Assembly (NCBI RefSeq): GCF_000315625.1 | Contig: NW_005434673.1 | Location: 523,136-587,135, forward strand | Origin: Guillardia theta CCMP2712 | Taxonomy: Eukaryota; Cryptophyceae; Pyrenomonadales; Geminigeraceae | Length of the DNA stretch: 64,000 bases | Direction: 5' to 3' | In this document: piece by piece, positions 33,686 to 45,385 of the stretch | How the letters are laid out: every line of letters starts with the position of its first letter | How positions within the stretch are numbered: position 1 is the stretch's first letter | The notes under the pieces: generated by a model | Told to the model about the DNA's origin: nothing | Seen by the model: the letters and a program-made list of their open reading frames with translations, nothing else | Database searches by the model: none | Made by a program: the position numbers and the translations under genes

Positions 33686-36600
33686 ATGCAGAAGAGCATT
33701 CAGAGCTACTTCCAGGCTCGACCCGGGACCCTGCGGGTAGGGGCGAAGGTGGAGAGTTTGAAGACAAGCAAGTGCGGAGAGGTGGTGAAACTCTCGAGAA
33801 ACGACAAAGTAAGTAGCCTGCCTCTGTCCTGTGCCGTGAGCAGGATGGACAAGAAATGAGCAACATGGGCCCACGCGCTGAGGTGGGAATCGCAGGGTGT
33901 GTCGGAGGCAACAGTCTTGCTTGCCAACGGTGAGAGGATGGTCGGGTCTTCGATCATCGGGAAGGACTTCAACTTGAGAGAGGTGATGATGTCTTCGTGG
34001 CGCTGACCGCATCATGTTGACGGCACTTGTTGACCACGATGCTCGGAGTACGGCCCTGGCAGCATGAGTGATGAACGATGCAGGATGCTGGCGACGGCTC
34101 GGGCAAGGACAGCAAGTGGGTCAGCCCGACCAAGAAGCCGCCGGTCTGCGTTGACTCTTCGCTCCCTCGCATTACAGCCCTCTGCTTCTTCCACCGTCCT
34201 GTGCAACTTACTATAGATTGATCCTTCTCCTTAGCAGGAAACCATTCCCAAACCCCGCAGCCCAGCTGAAAAGAGTCCGGCGGGCACAAGGAAGGTCCAA
34301 GACATCATCTCGCCTTCCAGCAAGAGTCTCGACTCGCTCCGACTGCAGTCGCCCAATCGATCGCACAATGCCCTGGCCTCCTCCTCCTCCCCCCTTGCCC
34401 TGAGCGTTTCGCCCCCGACAATCAGGAAAGGCAAGGAAACGGAAGGAAAGGGAGGAAGCAGCAGGCAGCAAGCGTCTCCCTCCTCCAACCAAGGAAAGCA
34501 GCAGGCCTTGAAAGGAGCGACAGCTCCTGCTGAAGCCTCCAAGAAGAGCTTTTGGTGCCGCTAGATATTGAGGGGGAGATGGAGACAGGGGACGAGGGAA
34601 GGGGTGGGGGAGGAGGAGAGATGGAAAGGCGCACAGAGGAGAAGGGAGGGAAGGAGGGAAGGAGGGAAGGAGGGAAGGAGGAGGAGGATTATAAATTGAC
34701 TTGACGCAAAGGTGGTGGCTAGAGGATCAGCATATCAAGGATGCGAACCAACGACGACCGACTGACCCCGACTATGACGCATCGAGCGGTGGAATGCTTG
34801 TCTTCCTTCCCTCTCCTCCCTCCTCCTCCTCCCTCTCCTCCTCCCTCCTCCCTCTTCCTCCCTCCTCCCTCCTCATCCGTCTTCCTCCCTCCTCCTCCCT
34901 CTCCTCCTCCCTCTTCCTCCCCCCTCCTCCCCCCTCCCCCTGTCGCTAGTCCTTTCTTCCTCACGTCTATATGGATCTCCTCAGCACGCTGACCCGTGCT
35001 CAGTGTTCGTGCCGCCGGACAGCTTCAGGGAGATGACGAACTTCCAGCAGCAGGTGAGCAGCTGGGGTTGGACGCCAGCTGGGGGTCTTGACGTGACGAT
35101 GGGCGGCAGTACTGGAACATCAAGAAGTGCAACTTCGACACCCTCATCCTCTGCAAGCTCGGCAAGGTGAAGCAGCGGAGTTGCAGACGTCGGGGGGTCG
35201 TGTGTGTGTGTGTGGAGGTAGGGAGGGAGGGAGGGAGGGAGGACAGCGGCTGAAGGCAGGGGAGAGGGGGAAGGAGGGCGGGACAGTCAGGCCGGATGCC
35301 GAGGATTGCTCCTTCCTCCTGCTGTCTCGCCTGCAACCCTGACTCTCATCCCTCGTCTTCTCCTCCTCCTGTCGCTCCTCGTTGGTCGAGCCGTCACTCC
35401 CTGACCATGATGCTCGCCTGCAGTTCTACGAGCTCTACGAGCGAGACGCACTGGTCGGGCACAAGGAGCTGAACCTGAACTTCACTCACGGGGGAAGAGA
35501 CCCCAAGAACCCCAGGAGGATGATGTGCGTGGGAGTGCCTGAGGCTTGTGTGGAGGCGACTGCGAGCAAGATCGTTGCGTTGGGATATAAAGTGGTGAGG
35601 AGAGGAGAGGAGAGGGGGAGAAGAGAGGAGAAGAGAGGAGAAGAGAGGAGGAAAAGTCGAAGTGGATGACGCAAGTTCGCAGGGGCTTGTGGAGGAGATG
35701 GAGAAAGCGACGTCGATGAAGAAGATCGCGGACGGGAGAAAAGTATCCTGAGCGCTGCAAGACACGACGGGAGGCTGACGTGTCTCGCAAGGTCTGCGAG
35801 CGATCGTTGCGGAAAATGTTCACGCCAGGGACCCTCTGCGACGAGGAGCTGATCGGCACTCACGAGGTCTGTCTGAGTTAAGAAGTGGGAGAGACCAAAT
35901 GAAGGAGGAAGGGAGGGGGAGAAGAAGAGAAAGGCTGGGAGAGGAGGAGGGGGAGGAGGAGGAGGAGGAGGAGGAGGAGATTTTCTTTTGATGCCTCTTC
36001 TTGGGACCTGCTGGAAGATCTCGATCGATACGCATTGATGTGTCTGCTGTGACTCTTGTCGCTCCTATTGTCATCTGAATGATGTTTATCTTACTTGTTC
36101 TGTGCCCTCTCTTCTCTCTTCTCTCTCCTCCTCCTCTCCTGATCTTCTCCTCAGTCAAGGCCCCTCGTCTCTGTCTTCCTTCTCGAAGAGTCCAGGACGT
36201 CCGACGACCCCCACCTCCAGCTGGGTTTCTGCTTGGTTGACTGCACAACGGGGAGGTCGGAGGGCTCAGCAGCTTCTCTCCAGCTCATCTCGTCGCAGGC
36301 TGTTGGTGGGAAGTTCAGACGTAAACGACTTTGAGGTTCTTCTGCGACAGTACACGCCGTACGAGGTGATCCTGCTGCTACTGCTACTGCTACTTCAATG
36401 CCGCCGCCGCCGCCGCCGCTACTGCTGCTGCTGCTGCTCCTCCTCCTCCTCCTCCTCCTCTTGTTCATTGCTCCCTTCCCTTTCCTCACCTTCAAGGGCT
36501 CCAGGTGCTGCATCCTCGTGGTCGCATGAGCAGCTTCCTGAAGAACATCATCCGGAGGTGCGTCCCTGCTGCCTCCTGGACCTCCCTCCCCATGGGGATC

Positions 36601-37116
36601 AAGGTATAACCATCTATTTCCTCCTCCTCTTGCTGCTGCTGCTGCTGCTGCTGCTGCTTCTGCTTCTGCTGCTGCTGCTGCTTCTGCTTCTGCTGCTTCT
36701 GTTGCTTCTGCTCCCCCTGCCCCTGTCCCTGCTCCACCGGGTGTTGAGCCTTACGCCTGTTGGGGTTCTCCTTCCTCTTCTCGCTGCTGATCAATCTGCT
36801 CTTTTTCACAAAAGGAAGGAGAGTTTTGGCCGAGCAGAGTGGCGCTGGAGAGACTATCCTCACAGGAGGAGGAGGAGCAGGAGGAGCAGGAGAGGACGAG
36901 GCTGTTCCTTTCACGCCTGAAGGAAGACGAACTAGCAGCCAACGCGGTAGGAGGAGTCTTGTCGTACTTGGAGAAGATCGGAAAGAGCACAAGCGTGCTG
37001 GCGATGCGGAAGTTGGAGTTTCTTGAGGAGGTCCGGACGACAGCGAGCAGGTAGAGAAGAGGGAGGGGACCAGGGAGACGAGGGTAGACGAAGGAGACGA
37101 GGAGGAGCAGGAGCAA

Positions 37117-37159
<43 letters not shown>

Positions 37160-37521
37160 TGTTGGTGGTTAACACAAGGAGGGGGGTGGTGTGATGGCGA
37201 GGAGCTGACAGGAGTTATGTCAGGCACATGCTCCTTGACTCGCAGACTCTGTCCGGGTTGAACGTGCTGGAGCATCCGCAGGAGAAGAGGAGGGGAGAGG
37301 CGACATGCCTGTGGCACTACATCGACCGTAATGAACTCTTCTTGCTCGAGGAGGACAAAGGGGTTGGAGGGTGGGGGCGAGGATGGGGGAGGAGGAGGAA
37401 GAAATAGAGGAAACTACAGGAATCAGGAAGTAAGGCAGAGAGAAAGGAAGCAGCAGGAGCGAGGATAAAGGAAAGCAGGAGCGTGCAATTGACAGCAGGA
37501 GCAAGAAGGGTCGGACGGGGA

Positions 37522-37556
<35 letters not shown>

Positions 37557-40033
37557 GAGTTGACGCTGGTGCAGGGGCGGCCACCTCCTTCGGCAAGCGG
37601 CTGTTGCGCTGGTGGATCGCTCGCCCTCTGGTGAGGAGGGAGGACATCAGAGCCCGGCTGGACGCCGTTCAGAACCTCCAGCTGGAGGACCTGGCTGGGC
37701 AGCTGCAGCAGCTCATGGCCAAGATGCCGGACCTTGAAAGGAAGCTGGCGCGCGTGCGGCAGCACAGCAGGAGGCAGGAGGAGGAGCAGGGGGTGGCAGA
37801 AGCCTCGGCAACGCAGAGGAGGATGGTGCGGGAGGTTGTGCAGCTGCTAGACGGGTTCCGGTTGGTCCAGGGAGTGGCGGAGATGCTGGCGGAGCGACAG
37901 GAGGAGGTGGGAAGAGGAGGAGGAGGTGGTGGTGGTGGTGGTTGGCGATGTTGGTGCTAGTGGAGGTGGTGGGAGGTGGAAGCATGGGGAGCATGGGAAG
38001 AAGGAGCAGGAAGAGGTGGCAGTGATGGCGGGAAGGGAAGGGGATGAGGCGGGAGGCAGAAGCAAGGAGGAGCAAGAGGAGGAGCGGGGGAGAAGGAAGG
38101 GGAAGAGGAACGGGACGTGTGCTCCTGACGTACTCTCGCTGGCAGATCTCTTCTCCTCTCCTCCTCAGCCTCCTCCGCAACCTCCCTGACACTTCCTCCG
38201 TCATCGAATCGGTCTCTTCCAAATTCGACATGCCCCTGGCTCGCGAGAAAGGCTCCCTCTCCCTCCTTCCTGGCTTCGATCGGTCTCTTGACGACAGTCT
38301 TAGGCGGAAGGTGAGATGGGGGAAAGATTTGGGAGCAAGCCGGGAAGGAGGAGGAGGAGGACAGGGGAAGGGTTAACGAAGGGGAGGAAAGGAAAGGGCA
38401 GATAAGGTGGCAATGAGCACAAGAAGGAGGAGGAGCAGGAGGCTATGGCATTCAGTGACCTGAAGGGAGTGCAGGAGGATGTGGACAAGCAGCTGAACGA
38501 GTACCTGCTGGAGGAGAAGAAAAGAACCTCCTGCTACAAGATGAGATTTGCCTCGAGCTCCAAGGACCCCTTCCTCCTTGAAGTCCCAGCTGATTTCCCC
38601 TCCTCCTCCGTACCCGACCACTTCGAGCTGCACAGCGCGAACAAGTCGTGCAGGAGGTACATGACAGAAAGGCTGCGCGGTTTGCTCGTGCAGCTGGAGG
38701 GGGTCAAGGAGGAGGCGGACGACTTGCACCGTCGGGCAATGGGCATGCTCTGCTGCGAGCTCGATGGCTCCTTCCCCCTCCTCTCCCGGGCTGTGGCATG
38801 CATGGCGGAGCTGGACGCCCTCTGCTCCCTCGCCAGGGCCTCCGTGAGCTCCGACGGGCTTCCCATGTGCAAGCCGGAGGTGCTGGAGGAGGAGGAAGGA
38901 GGCGGGAGCGGCGCTCCAGTCTTGCAGGTCAAGGGGATGCGGCACCCCTTCCTTGCAGGGTCGGGAGGGACCTTTATCCCCAACGACATCGAGCTTGGGG
39001 GAGGAACGAGCTGCCTCCTCCTAACGGGGCCCAACATGGGGGGCAAGTCGACGACCCTGCGGCTCGCCTGCTTCTCCGTGATCCTGGCTCAGATCGGATG
39101 CTACGTGCCGGCCGAGATCATGCGCTTCTCTCCTGTCGACCAGGTCCTCACGAGGCTCGGAGCAGGAGATGACATCCTCCGGGGCCTCTCGACGTTCATG
39201 GTGGAGATGCGCGACGTGTCCGCCATGCTCTCCTCCTCCTCCCGTCACTCCCTCGTCATCATCGATGAGCTGGGGAGAGGCACAAGCACCTTCGATGGCC
39301 TCGCCATCGCCTATGCCGTCCTCAAAGACTTGGTGCTCCTCCTCTCCCCCAGCCCTCTGCTACTTGTTCCTCTCCTGCTGTGCCCGTTCTTCGCCTCACC
39401 CCTTGCCTCACTTGCTCCCTCTTCCCTCGTCCTCTTCCCTCCTTCCAGTTTCGTTCTGCTTGTCCTTCAGCTCTCTCTCTCTCTCTCCCTGACATCCGTG
39501 CTAGGTGGACAGGGTTGGCTGTCGCACCCTCCTCAGCACTCACTATCATCTCCTCGTCGACGAGTTCCGCGAGGACTCGCGAGTCGCTCCCATGCACATG
39601 GCGTGTAGGGTCGAGGAGGAGACAGACAGACTGATCATGCTCTACAAGCTCACGCCGTCGGCATGCTCCCGCTCCTTTGGTGAAAACTTTCTCCTCCTCC
39701 TCCTTCTCCTCCCTCCCTTCCCCTTCCCCTCACTCCCTCCCAGGTCTCGAGTGCGCAAGGGCCGCAGGCATCCCCCAGGAGCTCCTCGGGAGAGCAGCAG
39801 AGGCTTCACGGGGGCTGGAAGTGAGCACGAGGAGCAAGAGGAAGCGAGAGGACCCTCCCTCCTCTTCCCCGAGCAAGAGAAGCTGCAAGGAAAGCGCCAG
39901 AGCGAGGAGCCCACAGCTCAGCAGCTTCCGGAGGATCTGGCAGGAGATCCCGCAGGGGGATCGAGCGCTGTCGGGGAAGGAGGCATTGATGGCCTTCAAC
40001 ACCCTGACGAGGTTGTGGGTGGAGCAATCTTGA
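33686..40033 (+). CDS. MSH6: DNA mismatch repair protein MSH6
   Basis: Large multi-exon gene. The ATG at 33686 opens with MQKSIQSYFQAR, a PCNA-binding PIP box (Q-x-x-I-x-x-Y-F) at the extreme N-terminus as in other MSH6 proteins, followed by a disordered linker. The mismatch-binding domain spans exons near 35005-35600: YWNIKKCNFDTLILCKLGK, then FYELYERDALVGHKELNL, holding the conserved Phe-x-Glu. Lever and clamp parts include FEVLLRQYTPYE and NVLEHPQEKRRGEATCLWHY. The ATPase domain lies in 38445-39700: Walker A LLTGPNMGGKSTTLR, then CYVPAEIMRFSPVDQVLTRL, signature STFMVEMRDVS, Walker B SLVIIDELGRGTSTFDG, and after an intron CRTLLSTHYHLLVDEF. The C-terminal helix-turn-helix has AAGIPQELLGRAAEASRGLE, stop at 40033. 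MSH6 pairs with MSH2 (MutS-alpha) to recognise base mismatches. Introns are rich in CTC/GAG and GAGCAG repeats. No PWWP domain is seen. Confidence 0.92.
36625..36720. repeat. CTG/CTT triplet repeat in an MSH6 intron
   Basis: A run of CTG triplets broken by CTT follows the donor after the exon ending SLPMGIK. It is intronic and open in several frames (poly-Leu or poly-Gln). Confidence 0.8.
37092..37160. repeat. GAGCAG hexanucleotide repeat in an MSH6 intron
   Basis: About eleven tandem copies of AGGAGC lie in an intron of MSH6 after the exon ending EVRTTASR. Confidence 0.85.
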
Positions 40034-40137
40034 TCAAGATTCTATTGAGACACTCCCTGCTACCTCCTCTCCGTCCCCTCTCCTCCCCCTCCCTGCCACC
40101 CGCCTTCCCGCCTCCCTTCCTCCCTAGCAGGGACCTT

Positions 40138-40138
40138 A

Positions 40139-40178
<40 letters not shown>
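40138..40178. repeat. CCTG tetranucleotide repeat
   Basis: About ten tandem CCTG/CTGC units lie between the MSH6 stop and the end of the convergent pseudouridine synthase gene. Confidence 0.9.
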
Positions 40179-40210
40179 CCCCTCCTCCCCTTCCTCCGAT
40201 GTCGTGAACC

Positions 40211-41447
40211 TCAGCTTGCTTCTTCCCGCTCTAGCGCCTCCTCTCCGAACACGACGGAAAGGTCCACCTCCGCTTCTCCCCCTCCTCCTCCTCCGCTCGA
40301 GACCATCCGAAACTCCCGGAGTAGGCGAATGGTTCTCGCCATGTCCTCAGGCGCCGCGCCGCTGAAGCTCATCCTCTTCCCGCTGGTGGGATGCGAGAAG
40401 GACAGCAGGCAGGAGTGCAGCGCCTGTCGCTCGATGAGCAGCTGCGAGGAGCTCAGGCTCTGCTTCCTCTCCCCCATGTCCCGCGGCTTCACGACGTCCC
40501 CAACCTTGAGCTTCCTGCCCCCGTATACCTCGTCCCCCACGATCGGGTGCCGCAGGTGCGACAGGTGAACGCGGATCTGGTGGGTGCGGCCGGTGAAGAG
40601 CTTCAGCTCAACCAGCGTGAAACCCTCGTACCTCTCCCTCACCACGAAGCCCGTCTGCGACGCCTTCCCTCCCCTTCCCGCACACTGCAAACTTGATGGG
40701 GTCGTAGGGATGCCGGCTGATGGGCAGGTCGATCAACCCGCTGTCCTCCACCACCTCCCCGTGCACGAGGGCAATGTACCGCTTCCTCGTGGACCGCAGA
40801 GCAAACTGCTCGTACAGGCTCCAGTGAGCAAACTCCGTCTTGGCCGCCACCATCACCCCTGTCGTGTTCCTGTCCAGCCGATGGACGATGCCCGGCCTCG
40901 CGTTCTCTGCTCCGACCTGCGACAGGCTGCCGCTGCTCCTGTGCATGAAGTGCCATGCAAGCGCGTTCACAAGGGTCCCATTGGGAGCTGTCGGGCAAGG
41001 ATGGACGACGAGGTCGGACTGCTTGTTGATGACAATCACGTCCTCGTCCTCGTGAATCACTGCAAGTGGAATGTCCTCGGGCGGCATGTCGTTGCCAGGT
41101 GGAGGAGGAAGGTTGACGACGACGGTCTGACCTGCCTTGAGCTTCTGCGCTGGCTTCGGGGTCTTGCCGTCCACCAGGACGCATTCGGCCTTGATCATCC
41201 GGTTGAGGGAAGACCTCGAGAGGATCGAGATCCTCTTCGATAGGAACGTGTCCAGACGCTCGCTGCTTCTCTCCTCGTTGGTGATGCAGACTGTCACTTG
41301 GGTCTCGTCGTCCGATCGCTCGAAGGCTTGTCGCAGAGCATCGTTGGTCAGGACCGCTGGAACTCCCCCGATCAGAATCGTCGTCCTCGCCGGCTCACTT
41401 GCTTGACCTGGAGCTACCGCACAGCTCCGCAGGCTCCTTCCTGCCAT
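40211..41447 (-). CDS. RluA-family pseudouridine synthase, with apparent frameshift
   Basis: The ATG at 41447 opens an N-terminal extension. An S4 RNA-binding domain follows (SSERLDTFLSKRISILSRSS, LNRMIKAECVLVDGKTPKPA), and then the catalytic domain. Motif II reads GIVHRLDRNTTGVMVAAKTE with the catalytic Asp after HRL. The last conserved block is YEGFTLVELKLFTGRTHQIR, then VHLSHLRHPIVGDEVYGG. These enzymes convert uridine to pseudouridine in rRNA or tRNA. The first frame ends just after HPYDPIKFAVCGKG; the rest of the domain continues in the next frame from about 40670. No GT..AG intron fits between them, so a one-base indel in the G-rich run AAGGGGAGGGAA (about 40657-40680) is implied. Sequencing error is the simplest reading; a young pseudogene or ribosomal frameshift is possible. 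The N-terminus could hold an organelle-targeting region. Confidence 0.85.
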
Positions 41448-41639
41448 GGAAGCATGTCTGTACCGGAGAGGCGAGAGGAAGGGGGCGGGAGCAGAAGTGA
41501 AGGGACAGCAGAGCCATGCCAGCTTCTCTCCCTCCCCTCCTCCTCCTCTCGCCCACATCGCCAGCCATGGCAGCCATATTCCCCTGGCCCCCCGCATGAA
41601 AAATCTCTCTGGTATCCGCTCGAGTATCCGTGTGAGTAT

Positions 41640-42066
41640 CCGGCATCCGGATACCCGGGCCCGTGCCCGGACGGTGCCAGGATCAGCCTCCCGGCTCCCG
41701 GATAGGCTCACTGACCGTCCGCTGCTCGGAGTACGCGGCGGGGCCAAGGCTCCCACCACGGACTCACTGCAGTGCCGCGCGGCTATGGCCGGACTGGGAA
41801 CCGGGTACGGTCGACCTCATGATCGTCGTTGCCCGGCACTCAAATCGGGAGCAGCGCCGGACTACCGTACCGTACTGCCTACGGTAGTACGGCCCGGCCG
41901 GTACCGTACCGGGTGACAGTGACCAGCTTGGCCCCCGGGCCAGTACGCCGGTGACAGTGAGTGCGGGCCTGGTGACCCCCACGAGGCGCGCCGGCCGGGC
42001 CACGCCGCGGGTACTGAGGGACCGAGTCACAGAGTCACGGGGGAGTCTCTGTCAAGCAGTACGGTG
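41640..42066. other. GC-rich island left of the inverted repeat
   Basis: Very GC-rich sequence with GCCCGG/CCGGGC words, TACCGTACCG runs and GTGACAGTGA motifs. It abuts the outer end of the left arm of the RWP-RK inverted repeat. A similar island abuts the right arm at 46630-47090. No coding frame is supported. Confidence 0.6.
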
Positions 42067-42106
42067 AGCGGCTCCCGGCTCGCCCCATGATGCCATGCCA
42101 TGATCA

Positions 42107-43034
42107 TCCGATGCTGAGAGCCTAGTAGTAAGCTGCTTCAAGGGATGACAATCACAATCTACACTCAGTTTAACAACAGTAGCTACGGTTATCGTATTAC
42201 ATTCAACTTGCAAGCCGCCGCACTGGCACTGGGCAAGTTTCCGAGGGCCTGTCGGAGTCTCGCACCGTGTGCGGCAGACCGTCGCGCGTCACAGGCTGAG
42301 TCGCCGCCCCGGGAGCTCCGGAAAAATCGCTCGCAACAAATTCAAACTTCCAGGTTCGTCGGATGAACAACGGAACCCTGAAGTACCCCCACCTGAGTCC
42401 CTGGTTGGACTGCGGAAGAGCTCAGCCAGAGTCTCCAGAAGCCGCTTTTCATCACGGACTTGGAGTCTTCTCAGAGCTATCTTTGACATAGCACTCCACA
42501 ACTTCATCAAAGCATCGACCATCACAGCGTACACAGTCTCACACTTGTAGTCCCACCGAACTGCGATCAGATCCGGCCTGTCACGTGATAGTATGCTTCA
42601 CACCAAAGCTCCTCCTGCGATGACCCATACGCCTTCTCCCAGTCCTCGCTCTCGTACCCCCCCGTCCCTGAGCTCGACGTCCTCCCATCCTCTGACTGCG
42701 ACTGAGACGTTGCTGAGCCCCTCCCATCCCGCTCTCTCGCCTTCCCTTCCAGCTCCATGAAGAACTCCTCCTGCAGCTTCTCCAGATCGCACAGCGACCT
42801 CTTGCGGGCGTAGGGCCACTTCTTGACGCCGAGCTTGCGGCAGGTGTTCTTGAGAGCTGTCAGGGAGATGCCGAGGATGTCGGCGGCCTCGGACTGCTTG
42901 AGGTGAAAGAGCTTGGCTATCTGGGGGAGGGAGACCTGGACGGCAGTCCTGACTTCTTCGTTGCCAATGCTTCGCCTTGGGAAGATAGCAGCGAGGGGCT
43001 CAGTGTCGTGGGGGGCATGGGGATCAGTCATCCT
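42107..43034. repeat. Left arm of large inverted repeat
   Basis: This roughly 0.93-kb segment reappears as reverse complement at 45664-46578. From about 42340 to 43034 the two arms are almost identical. The outer part (42107-42340) aligns with several small indels and substitutions. The arm contains the whole left RWP-RK gene and ends within a few bases of its start codon. Confidence 0.95.
42567..43031 (-). CDS. RWP-RK transcription factor, left copy
   Basis: Intronless, 154 residues. The RWP-RK domain spans residues about 25-80: SLPQIAKLFHLKQSEAADIL, then GISLTALKNTCRKLGVKKWP and YARKRSLCDLEKL. The name-giving RWPYRK motif appears as KWPYARKR. The C-terminal third is Ser/Gly/Asp/Glu-rich. 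RWP-RK proteins are DNA-binding regulators of nitrogen responses and gamete or egg identity in plants and green algae; Chlamydomonas MID is a similarly small member. The gene starts at the inner edge of the left arm and is transcribed outward, away from the loop. The protein differs from the right copy at only two residues (Ile/Phe and Thr/Ala, both before the domain) within the shared length. Confidence 0.9.
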   Translation of the reverse strand: MTDPHAPHDTEPLAAIFPRRSIGNEEVRTAVQVSLPQIAKLFHLKQSEAADILGISLTALKNTCRKLGVKKWPYARKRSLCDLEKLQEEFFMELEGKARERDGRGSATSQSQSEDGRTSSSGTGGYESEDWEKAYGSSQEELWCEAYYHVTGRI

Positions 43035-44874
43035 TACTATCGTTTGCCGTTAGCTGACCAAATGTTCACTTCAGAAGGTAGCGAACAATCTCTGTTTTCC
43101 AAAGCACCAGGGCTAGCTAGGTTGGAAGGGAAGGTATGTGTATGAACTCAATACCGCGATCGCGCAAGATACCGAGAAGGCTAGGCTAGCAGAGAGGAGA
43201 CTTGATCCAGAGAGCAAGATGTGATAACCGGAGCGGCCCAGCTAGGCAGCGAGGAGAGGAGGGGGGAGCTGGGCAGGAGTATGCGTCAGGAGTTGTGGAA
43301 TCCGCTGCACGACGAAGGGAGCTGGCTACCCAAGGCCCATTTTACTGCTGGAGATATCTGCCCTAGGGGGTGGGGTAGTAGGGGAATGGTGCCACCCACC
43401 TTCCCGGTTCCATTCAGGGAGTCAGGGAAACATCGGGGGGGGGGGGGGTTGAGTACCCCCTTATTGCCGGAGGAAACGTTGGGTGGTGTTGGATTACTCA
43501 TGTCTCCTTGCAGTTCAATCGACCGCTCTAGAATCTGTTTGAGACCTGGGGGGTAGGGGTCCAGATGCTGAGAATAACGCCGTGTAGTAAAATCTTGATA
43601 CTCGGATGGGTGGTCGCGGCTTTCACAAGGGCGCCGGAGTTCTGATCTTTCGAGCCCAAGGGGGGTGGGGTGGGGTGAGGTAAGGGGTGTAAGACGGAGG
43701 GGTGATACGGGAACAATCACAAGTGAGGGTCACATCATAACGACTGTCTGCTATAATGGTGCACCCACCCTACCCCTTCCCTACAATAATGGTCCACCCA
43801 CCCCATCCGTTCGGTTCAATAACGTCAAACTCCGTTCGAAGAGATCGCAGTCGAAACTCTTTCCTTGGGGTCACTGGGTATGTCTGCTGAGTTGGGTGGG
43901 GTAGGGGGTCAGATTTTTAAAATAAAAAATTCGCTAGAGGTCAGCTTTGGGGTAGGGTATGTGCAGCTATCCTTGACTCAGTAGTGAAGCTAGTGGCCTT
44001 TTCTCACCCAAGGCTTTCAGGGGCTGAGGGGGGCTGAGGGGTTCCTGGGACCCAGGGGGGGTGTAGGGGAGATCCGCAGCGGTTGACCTCCCGATCTCGA
44101 GATGTCATTTGATTCACTGAGTCAGTAGTAATAATGATAAAAGTCCCTTTCGGCTGCAAGATACAAACCCGTGGAAGATCACAACAAATATTCTTTATTA
44201 TTATTTTGACTGAAAAAGCCTGAGATCTGTACTGCACCGGGGCCCGGCGACTCAGGTGAGGACAGCAGCCCGGCGAGTCGCCGCCGCCGCGAGTGACGCG
44301 GCCGCCGGAGTCGGCGCCGACGGTACTCAACAGAGTAACGTGATCTCTTTGGAGCCTTTACTCAACAGAGTTGAGTGATCTCTTCGGACGGATCCCCTGG
44401 GCCCCGCCAAGAGGCACCCCGGCCCGAGGGTGCGCATCTCTTCAGGAGGGGTCATTTATAAGAGATTGGGGGGACTTCTTGTGGGGAGGGGTGGTCACAG
44501 CTGAGTCAGCCAGCAACTTGACTACACCGGAAAGAGTCGGAACCCAGAGTGCAAAAAAATGCAGGTGATCACCCCACCCTCCCTGTAGCCAGGAAACAAA
44601 CATAACCCCAGAAATGATGGTACTTTGAGTGTAGAAATGAGGGGTACAATGTGAATCCTAAACCACCCCTCGAACCAAATACGCCTCTGTACTCGGAGCG
44701 GGTACTATGATTCTTTACTCAAAGTTAAGTGAAAAATCAGTACGAGGACAATCAGGAGAGTCGAGGAGGCTTGACCCTGACACTGTCGCACAGGCCAAAC
44801 GGCGAGAAGAGAAAAGACAGCGAGAACCAAACCTAAACCTGCCGACTGCTGTCCCCCAAACTTAACTGATACCT
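43035..44874. other. Loop of the inverted repeat: mixed G-rich/C-rich tracts and GC island
   Basis: Between the arms, 43340-43720 is G-rich (GGGGTGGGG), 43755-43810 switches to C-rich (CACCCACCC), and 43880-43960 switches back. A GC-rich island lies at 44230-44440. A direct repeat of TACTCAACAGAGT occurs at 44324-44336 and again at 44360-44372. No gene is supported in this part. Confidence 0.5.
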
Positions 44875-45385
44875 TCACTTAACGGCGCGCAGGACAAGTC
44901 CCCCGCGCGGCCATGCCAGCGATGTCGCGGTGGCCGCCGCCGAAGGAATGAGACGCATACCGGGATGCACCCGCGATGATGGCAGCGTAGGACAGGGAGG
45001 CCTTGAGCTGACGGAAGATCCTGGACCGGATGCGTTTGCAAGTCGGATCACCTGAGACGTCTTGCGAGGCCGAGAGACCATCCAGCGCTGCCGTTTCCTT
45101 GTTCGCCGAGCGATCCGCCAGCCACCACAGAAAGCGCAACGCATCGTCCTGCAAGAGGCCATCAGTGCTGGCGATGATGGGAAGAAAGGCCTTTGGCGGG
45201 ACGTGCTGAGCATATGCATTACGATGCCCTCGGATCTTCCGCTGTGCTGCCGCTTGCAGTTTGCTCCGAGCGAGGTCCGGTATTCCATCATTGTCAAAAA
45301 CATGTGACATGCTGAAGTCCAGGATTAACCCATGCCATCCGCCGCCAGTAGCCGGGTACAGTACGGTTTCTGTGTAAGCCCTCAT
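44875..45385 (-). mobile_element. Retroelement-like ORF remnant (C-terminal reverse-transcriptase-associated module)
   Basis: A reverse frame of 168 residues ends at 44879. It reads LILDFSMSHVFDNDGIPDLA, then KLQAAAQRKIRGHRNAYAQH, AFLPIIASTDGLLQDDALRF and LWWLADRSANK. The arrangement 'D-x-S/T-x-x-H ... A-A-x-x-K ... Y ... F-x-P-x-x-x-x-x-x-G ... A ... L ... L-A' matches the C-terminal region that follows the reverse-transcriptase domain in many algal and protist retroelement ORFs. The polymerase part is absent, so this is a truncated fossil. This rests on pattern memory and is tentative. Confidence 0.45.

Noticed and set aside
33298-33859. His/Ile-rich start upstream of MSH6
   Set aside because: The frame begins in an ATC/GTC microsatellite; the methionine at 33686 directly before the PIP box is the better start.
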